Shown here: positions 8,400 through 13,919 of the stretch, in pieces
Layout of the letters: every line of letters starts with the position of its first letter
Numbering within the stretch: position 1 is the stretch's first letter
Assembly: GCA_046545795.1 (NCBI GenBank)
Contig: JBKGZD010000060.1
Coordinates: 1 to 13,919, forward strand
DNA from: JAGXLC01 sp046545795
GTDB taxonomy: Bacteria; Bacteroidota; Bacteroidia; Bacteroidales; UBA12077
DNA: 13,919 nt
Reading direction: 5' to 3'
Made by a program: the position numbers and the translations under genes
Notes under the pieces: model-generated
Told to the model about the DNA's origin: nothing
Database searches by the model: none
Seen by the model: the letters and a program-made list of their open reading frames with translations, nothing else

Positions 8400-8440
8400 A
8401 AAAGTTCGGCAAAGAGAACTTCTTGATTTCTTTGCCGAAC
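8398..8440 (-). terminator. Intrinsic terminator of the DUF4168-type gene
   Basis: GTTCGGCAAAGA (8404-8415) and TCTTTGCCGAAC (8429-8440) form a perfect 12-bp stem around a 13-nt loop. On the minus strand the stem is followed by T6 (the A-run at 8398-8403). It ends the minus-strand gene whose stop is at 8472. The T-tract overlaps the TAA of the nitroreductase. On the plus strand only AAAATT follows, so termination there would be weak. Confidence 0.85.
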
Positions 8441-8471
8441 AAAATTATCTTCCGTAAGTAAATAGCAAAAA

Positions 8472-8987
8472 CTATGGCATCTGCTGCTGTTGCTGATCAC
8501 CTCCCATTTCGCTTTGCATTTGTTGGTAACGTTGCTGAAGTTCTTCATCAGCCTGCAGGGCCTTGCTTATGGCCATGTAGCGTTCAGCATCCATACCATT
8601 TTCTTCTAAAATTTTATCCATTTTAGGCCTCATTGATTGTTGTTCTTCAGACATTTTTTCCTGAACGGATGCCATAATGGATTCTTCTTCTTCAGATAAA
8701 GAAGCTTCCTGACCTTGTTGTTGCTGCTGAGATATCTCTTGAAAGCGGTCAAGACTCATTTCGCTATCTTCAATAAGCTTAATCATCTTGTCCTGCAGTT
8801 CACTATTTAACGACTGAATTTCCTGAGAGGCTTTAACAAAATTCTGCAACTCCTCATCTGATACCTCTATCTCTTGCTGGTCCTGATTACCGGTATTAAA
8901 GTCTTGTGCATTTATAGCTCCACTGAAAATAATACCTAAACTAATAGTCAAAAGACTAAGAAACTTTTTCATGTTCATAAATAACAT
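8472..8987 (-). CDS. Small secreted Gln/Glu-rich protein, DUF4168-like
   Basis: This is a 171-residue exported protein of unknown function. An N-terminal signal peptide (basic MKK at 6-8, hydrophobic 9-24, likely cut near AINAQ at 24-28) sends it to the periplasm. The mature part is acidic, helical and rich in Gln, Glu and Met, with Gln runs at 87-91 and 165-169. The core SDEELQNFVKASQEIQ (43-58) followed by a helix ending DAERYMAISKAL (133-144) recalls the DUF4168 family. An internal duplication is visible: residues 66-90 (DKMIKLIEDSEMSLDRF...) align without gaps to 121-145 (PKMDKILEENGMDAERY...). The start could be the ATG at 8987, 8978 or 8972; the last gives the most typical signal peptide. 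The gene has its own promoter at 9017-9048 and its own terminator. Confidence 0.8.
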   Translation of the reverse strand: MLFMNMKKFLSLLTISLGIIFSGAINAQDFNTGNQDQQEIEVSDEELQNFVKASQEIQSLNSELQDKMIKLIEDSEMSLDRFQEISQQQQQGQEASLSEEEESIMASVQEKMSEEQQSMRPKMDKILEENGMDAERYMAISKALQADEELQQRYQQMQSEMGGDQQQQQMP

Positions 8988-9012
8988 CTTTTGGTTAAAA
9001 CTTTTATTAAAA

Positions 9013-9028
9013 GTAACAAAGTAACAAA
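9013..9028. repeat. Tandem direct repeat GTAACAAA x2 in a promoter region
   Basis: Two perfect adjacent copies of GTAACAAA (9013-9020 and 9021-9028) span the -7 box of the minus-strand promoter. The repeat could be an operator half-site pair or simply chance in AT-rich DNA. Confidence 0.4.
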
Positions 9029-9048
9029 TTATATATCAAAGACACAAA
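9017..9048 (-). promoter_or_regulatory. Probable Bacteroidota-type promoter of the DUF4168-like gene
   Basis: On the minus strand, TTTG (9048-9045) and TTACTTTG (9024-9017) are separated by 20 bp. This is the spacing of the Bacteroidota -33/-7 promoter (TTTG, then TAnnTTTG), with one mismatch in the -7 box. Transcription would start near 9011, about 24 nt before the furthest upstream start codon. Confidence 0.55.
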
Positions 9049-9226
9049 AATCTATATGTTAAAAAAAACTAAAAGTGTATTAACGAATAGATCAGTATCT
9101 CTGGAATTATTTAACACAATAATACAACAAGAGAAGTACAGTTTAAAAAATCAGAATTTTTATGAGGGGAGATTAAAGGATTTTTTTAACTTGTCATGTT
9201 TATTTTTTGATACAAAATTTAGAAAA

Positions 9227-10705
9227 ATGGCTATAACAGTAGAAAGGAAAAATGTTCAATTCTCACCGGATTCCACAAAAGTAATTGCAAGAGATTTTTC
9301 TCTTAACTCAATGAGGGCTACTGAGATTGTTATGCGGGTATTCCATATGCCTGAAAAAGAAGCTGAATCGGCATTTAACCAAATCTTAAGAGATTTCTCA
9401 AAAAGGCATCGAAACATTACAAAAATTCTCACCCGTCATTTTAATAAGGTCAAAAATATTTTTAAAGACCTTGATATAGATATTAACGATATTTCCGCAA
9501 AGAAAAAGCTACTGATAGGCGCGTATTTTACAATGGAATATTCTATAGAATCAGCAGCATTCTTTAATCCATCCGTGTTTGAAGACCCCGATCAAAGCGG
9601 GCTTAACGAAGGGGAAAAAAGAATTATAGTCAGTTTCAGGGCAACCGGGGAAGGACACATTTCTTCTCTGGTATTTCGAAGAGGTATTATTGACAGAAAA
9701 AACAATTTAACTTTTCAACCAGCGGGAAAATTGATTGATGAAGCTGAAAGGGTAAAGCGTTACACTTATGATAAAAAATCATTTCAACAGAAACTGTTAG
9801 AAATGGACGTCCCTAAACAACTATCGGGATTGGTACTGGACAAATTACCTGACAAATTTATCTATACTCAAATCAGGCAAACGGTTGAGAATATTATACA
9901 AAGCAATAAAATGACGATTGAAAAACAAAAAGTGCTCAAAGAAATATTATGGCTGGCTGATTCACATTATGAGCTAAAATTCTCTTTAGATACAGATATT
10001 TCAGAAAGGGCAATTTTTCCAATCATGGAAACAGAAAAGAAAGGAATTGAAGACGCTCGGTTTGTAAGATTTGTTGATAATAAAGGCAAAGTAGATTATT
10101 ATGCAACATACACTGCATATGATGGTTATACCATTATGCCAAAATTACTACACACAAAAGATTTTTACCATTTCAAAGTAATGCCACTGCATGGGAAATA
10201 TGCCCAGGACAAAAACTTAGCACTATTTCCAAGGAAGATAAAAGGCAAATACGTAATGTTATCAAGATACGATGGCAGGAACAACTATATTATGTTTTCT
10301 GACAATATCAATATTTGGGAAGAAGCAAAAATAATACAGGAACCAAAATACCAGTGGGAGCTCGTACAAGTCGGAAACGGTGGCTCACCCCTGGAAACAG
10401 ACCAGGGATGGCTCATGATAACTCATGGAGTAGGTCCTATGAGAAAATATTCGCTCGGAGCATGCCTGCTTGATTTAGAGGATCCTACCAAAGTCATCGG
10501 ACGACTTAAAGAGCCGCTATTGATGCCTAATGAAAAAGAACGGGAAGGATATGTTCCCAATGTGGTCTATACTTGTGGTAGTATAATTCATAACAATACT
10601 TTATTTCTCCCTTATGCAATGGCGGACTATTCTAGTGGCTTTGCTACTGTTAAGATTAATGAACTGCTTGATGAATTAATGAGCGCTAAACAAAAGCAGG
10701 CGTAA
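9227..10705 (+). CDS. GH130-family protein, long form with N-terminal helical domain
   Basis: This is a 492-residue protein whose C-terminal half (about 255-485) is a five-bladed beta-propeller of the GH130 family, enzymes that cleave beta-mannosides by hydrolysis or phosphorolysis. GH130 landmarks are IEDARF (274-279, with the likely acid Asp276), the VGNGGSPLET block (382-391), GWLMITHG (394-401) and GYVPNVVYTCG (441-451). The N-terminal ~250 residues are mostly helical, with the well-marked segments RDFSKRHRNI (55-64) and FTMEYSIESAAFFNPS (101-116). The frame is open from an ATG at 9056, 57 codons upstream. I chose 9227 (AGAAAAATGG) because MAITVERKNVQF is where I recall such proteins starting, and the upstream stretch is not recognisable. 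No signal peptide is seen, so it is probably cytoplasmic. Gly300, Met304, Met344 and Gln381 stand where the short neighbour has basic residues, which favours a hydrolase. It ends with tandem stops (TAATAA), 7 bp from the convergent GH130 gene. Confidence 0.88.
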   Translation: MAITVERKNVQFSPDSTKVIARDFSLNSMRATEIVMRVFHMPEKEAESAFNQILRDFSKRHRNITKILTRHFNKVKNIFKDLDIDINDISAKKKLLIGAYFTMEYSIESAAFFNPSVFEDPDQSGLNEGEKRIIVSFRATGEGHISSLVFRRGIIDRKNNLTFQPAGKLIDEAERVKRYTYDKKSFQQKLLEMDVPKQLSGLVLDKLPDKFIYTQIRQTVENIIQSNKMTIEKQKVLKEILWLADSHYELKFSLDTDISERAIFPIMETEKKGIEDARFVRFVDNKGKVDYYATYTAYDGYTIMPKLLHTKDFYHFKVMPLHGKYAQDKNLALFPRKIKGKYVMLSRYDGRNNYIMFSDNINIWEEAKIIQEPKYQWELVQVGNGGSPLETDQGWLMITHGVGPMRKYSLGACLLDLEDPTKVIGRLKEPLLMPNEKEREGYVPNVVYTCGSIIHNNTLFLPYAMADYSSGFATVKINELLDELMSAKQKQA

Positions 10706-10712
10706 TAAATAC

Positions 10713-11636
10713 CTATAAAGGATTTCTTTGCTTTGACAGGCAAAGTTCAATAAGTGCATCCTCATGAACTTCGCCAACGCACATCACTTCATCTGCTGCT
10801 CCCCAATAGATTTTTATACTACCGTCATTTTCGGGAACTGCCCCACAGGTAAATACAACATTCGGCACATAACCAGTAGTTTCATAAATCTCCCCGGGTT
10901 CCAGAATCCAGTCATCAGCTACACCAAGAACTCGTGAAGGGTCTGCTATATCATGCAAAGCAACTCCAAGGCGGTATATCGTGCTATTTATAGTTGGGTA
11001 CGCGCCATGAAAAATATTTAGCCAGCCCGCATGAGTTTTTATGGGTGGTGCGCCCGGCCCAATTTTTAGCTCATCCCAATGATAATGCATGGGTTTTATA
11101 AGCAATTTAGAAGCTCCCCAGTATTTAAGATCCGGAGAATATGAAATCCAGATACCCCAGGGATTAATGTCTGAATGGGGACGATCTAAACGAACATATA
11201 AATTACTGAACTTTTCGGGGAAAATAACAACATTTCTTAAGTCAGCCTGACTGATTAAAGCTATTTTTTCAAGATGTCTGAAATCCCTGGTTTTTGCTAA
11301 AGCATTTCTTACCCCATATCGTGAATATACACTGTAGGTAATCAGGTATTCATTATCAATATATGTTATCCTGGGATCTTCAACTCCATATTCTTCATAA
11401 ATACCAAACGGCCCATCACTACAGGGAACAATAAAAGGCTCTTCCCTTGGTACAAAGTTATAACCATCCGGACTATCTGCAATACCAATAATACTTCTGC
11501 CATTTAAAATATTCGACCTGTAAAGCATTATGTAACCATCATCATGCTTTACTACGCCTGCATTATAAACAGTACTGACCGGGTATGGAATATCATCTTT
11601 TGTTAATATCGGATTATTTTTATATCGCTCAATCAT
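10713..11636 (-). CDS. GH130-family protein, short form, probable mannoside phosphorylase
   Basis: This is a 307-residue five-bladed propeller with no N-terminal extension and no signal peptide, so it is likely cytoplasmic. GH130 enzymes of this size split beta-mannosides with phosphate to give alpha-mannose 1-phosphate. Visible landmarks are YNAGVVK (24-30), MLYR (37-40), GVEDPRI (84-90, likely acid Asp87), YVRLDRP (147-153), KIGPGAPPIKT (191-201), GWLNIFHG (204-211) and GYVPNVVFTCG (255-265). Lys191 and His210 are 19 residues apart, the spacing I recall for the Lys/His phosphate ligands of characterised GH130 phosphorylases; Arg106, Arg110, Arg149 and Arg152 are also basic. The start lies 19 bp after the stop of the upstream glycosyltransferase, so the two are probably one transcript. 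The natural disaccharide or glycan is unknown. Confidence 0.9.
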   Translation of the reverse strand: MIERYKNNPILTKDDIPYPVSTVYNAGVVKHDDGYIMLYRSNILNGRSIIGIADSPDGYNFVPREEPFIVPCSDGPFGIYEEYGVEDPRITYIDNEYLITYSVYSRYGVRNALAKTRDFRHLEKIALISQADLRNVVIFPEKFSNLYVRLDRPHSDINPWGIWISYSPDLKYWGASKLLIKPMHYHWDELKIGPGAPPIKTHAGWLNIFHGAYPTINSTIYRLGVALHDIADPSRVLGVADDWILEPGEIYETTGYVPNVVFTCGAVPENDGSIKIYWGAADEVMCVGEVHEDALIELCLSKQRNPL

Positions 11637-11655
11637 ATTTAATTATAAATGAAGA

Positions 11656-13890
11656 TTAGATAAAATGTTCTTTCTCATGTGCCTGGAGCACCGTTAAATG
11701 GGAAATCAAATAAGACAGAGTGCTCTCTGCCCCCTGGTTTTTATTCACACCTTTATATATAAGCCCGTCATAACACCCCCCGGATTCATGATCGTATAAA
11801 GGAATGCCATGGTCATTTTCACCTAAATACCACAAATAAGTATTAAAAAGGCTGTGTAAGTATCTCTTCTTTCTGAATTGTTTGTATGCCTGGTAATACA
11901 AAAGAATCATTCCCATTGCTTCTGATGACTGCTGATTAAATTTTGGAAATTCCCGCCCTGGCGAATACCATCCCTTATTTCCTACAGGTGTATAATAATC
12001 TCCTTTCATTGTAACAGATTCAAGAAATGCCATTGAATTTGTTACAATATCTAAAACTTCCTCATCTTCAAGTATCTCATACGAATGCAATAATGCAAGA
12101 GGAATCACAGCATTATCATAAGTTAGCTTGTCTTCAAACCATTGCCATTGCTTCGATGAATGAGACAGAAAATATTGCTTCAGTTTGGATACCAAAACTT
12201 TAAGTTTTTGAGTAACATCCTCTCTTTCAGAGTATTCTCTTAAAAAATAACATAATCCTATAATGGAATTGGCGATCCCCCTGATGGAAGTGAGGTAACT
12301 TAATTGTTCGACAGACTTCATGAATAATTCTTTACCAAGCTGCTTAAAAGAATCAGATGGTTTATGGCTAATTAAATAGCCCAATGCCCACATAGACCGT
12401 CCAAAGGCATCTTCCGTCCCTAATTCATCCCTGTAGCTTCTGTCATAATTCAACGTATTCCTAAAAGATCCATCTGCATTCTGCATATAATGAATATAGC
12501 TCAGGTACCTCGACATCAGACCAATAACTTCTCTGTCTTTTCTTTGCCTGTAGTACATCGTTGTCATAAGCAAAGCCCTTGAATTATCACTGATATTATA
12601 ACCCTCTTTAAATATTGGCAAACCATATTTGGCATATTTCACAATACCGGTATCATCAGTCAAAAACAGGATGTGATCCAATTTCAAAGTAGGCATCAAA
12701 GTAAGGTCAATGGCAAAATTTTTTGAGGGTTCTTTAACATGTGGAACCTTCTCTATTCGGTTATAAAGATTCAGATAATGCCGGCCAATTCGTTGCCATG
12801 TGATTTTTTTACCATATTCAGCGGCCTTTTTTCTATATTTTTCTAATTTTTCAGGATGTGAAAGTAAATCATTAAGAATACCAGCAAGCTGTTCATAATT
12901 TTTAAACCCAAACAATATCCCTCTTTCTTTGTCAAGCAACTCTTTGGCATGCCAGTACGGTGTGGAAACAACACAAGAGCCAGCTCCTACAGCATACATC
13001 AAAGTACCACTTGTAATCTGTTCTTCTGAAAGATAAGGTGTGATATAAATATCTGACAAAGAAAGATATTCAAACAGTACTTCCTCAGATACAAAATGAT
13101 CGTGGAAATAAACATGATTTTCCAATTGGTATTTTTTAACCAGCATTTTAAGATACTCGCGATACTCTTCCCCTGAAATCTTAACAACTCCGGGGTGTGT
13201 TTTTCCTAAGATAATATATAAAACATCCGGGTGTTCTTTTATAATTTTCGGCAAGGTGTGCAAAACTGTTTCAATCCCTTTGTTTCGACCAATCAGACCG
13301 AATGTCAGAATTATCCTTCGGGAAGGAAATCCATACTTTGCTTTTAACTGTTGCTGGGGCAAAGGATCAAAATCAGGAACTCCATGCTCAATTAATTCAA
13401 TCTTTTGGGAAGTTGTTTTATATATGTCTTTTAGAAAACTCACTGCCAGATTACTCATAACAGTCACTTTGTCTGCCTTTTTGGCTATCTCCTGTACAAT
13501 TGATCGCTGCACATATGAAGGATTCTTCAAAACGGTATGAAAAGTAACCACCAGAGGAATTTGAAGCCGGCTAATCAGAGGAAGAATAAAGACTCCCATT
13601 TCACCACCGTATATTCCAAACTCATGTTGCAATACACAAACATCAGCTCCGCTAAAATTAATGAAACGTGCTGCCTGGATATAATCTTTTTGATGGTTCG
13701 CACGAATTACAAATTTAACTTCTCCGGGATAATCATACTCAGCTTTATCTTCATTCAATGCAATAATGATTGGTTCTTCAACAACATTGCTTTTATCTCT
13801 TTCTGATACTAAAGATTTTACTAAATTTTCCGTAAATGTTCCAATGCCACATTTCCTTGGAGGGTAGGTACTGATAAAAACTACTTTCAT
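11656..13890 (-). CDS. GT4 glycosyltransferase fused to a C-terminal helical toroid-like domain
   Basis: This is a 744-residue cytoplasmic protein. Residues 1-380 form a GT-B, family GT4 glycosyltransferase resembling the mannosyltransferase-like ORF704 branch: PPRKCGIGTFTENL (10-23), LQHEFGIYGGEMG (87-99), the donor-binding LTFGLIGRNKGIE (195-207) and the segment EEQITSGTLMYAVGAG (289-304) followed by STPYWHAKELL (309-319). In the usual EX7E motif the second Glu is absent (Glu290 then Met298), apparently a trait of this branch. Residues about 395-744 are all-helical, with repeated helical pairs and conserved-looking patches NADGSF (471-476), ELGTEDAFGRSMWALGYL (489-506), YDNAVIPLAL (591-600) and NQGAESTLSYL (718-728), which suggests an (alpha/alpha)-toroid like many sugar-active domains. 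It precedes the short GH130 gene by 19 bp. Donor (GDP-mannose is likely) and acceptor are inferred. Confidence 0.9.
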   Translation of the reverse strand: MKVVFISTYPPRKCGIGTFTENLVKSLVSERDKSNVVEEPIIIALNEDKAEYDYPGEVKFVIRANHQKDYIQAARFINFSGADVCVLQHEFGIYGGEMGVFILPLISRLQIPLVVTFHTVLKNPSYVQRSIVQEIAKKADKVTVMSNLAVSFLKDIYKTTSQKIELIEHGVPDFDPLPQQQLKAKYGFPSRRIILTFGLIGRNKGIETVLHTLPKIIKEHPDVLYIILGKTHPGVVKISGEEYREYLKMLVKKYQLENHVYFHDHFVSEEVLFEYLSLSDIYITPYLSEEQITSGTLMYAVGAGSCVVSTPYWHAKELLDKERGILFGFKNYEQLAGILNDLLSHPEKLEKYRKKAAEYGKKITWQRIGRHYLNLYNRIEKVPHVKEPSKNFAIDLTLMPTLKLDHILFLTDDTGIVKYAKYGLPIFKEGYNISDNSRALLMTTMYYRQRKDREVIGLMSRYLSYIHYMQNADGSFRNTLNYDRSYRDELGTEDAFGRSMWALGYLISHKPSDSFKQLGKELFMKSVEQLSYLTSIRGIANSIIGLCYFLREYSEREDVTQKLKVLVSKLKQYFLSHSSKQWQWFEDKLTYDNAVIPLALLHSYEILEDEEVLDIVTNSMAFLESVTMKGDYYTPVGNKGWYSPGREFPKFNQQSSEAMGMILLYYQAYKQFRKKRYLHSLFNTYLWYLGENDHGIPLYDHESGGCYDGLIYKGVNKNQGAESTLSYLISHLTVLQAHEKEHFI

Positions 13891-13919
13891 AACTTATTAA
13901 CAAATTATTGATTACTTTA

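Noticed and set aside
10726..10745. Short inverted repeat CTTTGC/GCAAAG near the convergent ends of the two GH130 genes
   Set aside because: The stem is only 6 bp, it lies inside the coding end of the minus-strand gene, and no T-tract follows on either strand.
13901..13908. ATAATTTG upstream of the glycosyltransferase as a minus-strand -7 box
   Set aside because: The TA is one base out of register with TAnnTTTG, and the -33 region lies outside the window.

Overview
The window reads as an AT-rich chromosomal segment of a member of the Bacteroidota. Three signs point there: promoters of the TAnnTTTG type (clear ahead of the tRNA and aspS), start sites with A-rich rather than strong Shine-Dalgarno leaders, and protein features typical of that phylum (DnaG, AspRS, GH130 proteins, a GT4 fusion). 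No order or genus can be fixed from this alone. I see no mobile element, CRISPR array or rRNA.

Left part (1-3000). The 3'-truncated gene aspS (aspartyl-tRNA synthetase) lies on the minus strand. It diverges from a tRNA-Val(GAC) gene that has its own promoter and a strong intrinsic terminator. A short-chain dehydrogenase/reductase follows on the plus strand.

Middle part (3000-9000). A two-gene plus-strand unit encodes a BCCT-family betaine-type transporter and a tandem-domain universal stress protein, which suggests osmotic-stress adaptation. It converges on dnaG (primase, minus strand). A stand-alone SagB-type nitroreductase diverges from dnaG. It converges on a small secreted glutamine-rich protein of DUF4168 type, which has its own promoter and terminator.

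Right part (9000-13919). This is a carbohydrate block. A long GH130-family protein on the plus strand meets, tail to tail with only 7 bp between, a minus-strand pair made of a GT4 glycosyltransferase fused to a helical toroid-like domain and a short GH130 protein. Comparing the two GH130 proteins position by position, the short one keeps basic residues expected of a phosphate-using mannoside phosphorylase. The long one has lost several of them and looks more like a hydrolase. The block therefore looks like a small pathway for building and turning over a mannose-containing glycan. Its substrate is unknown, and it is the most interesting part of the window.
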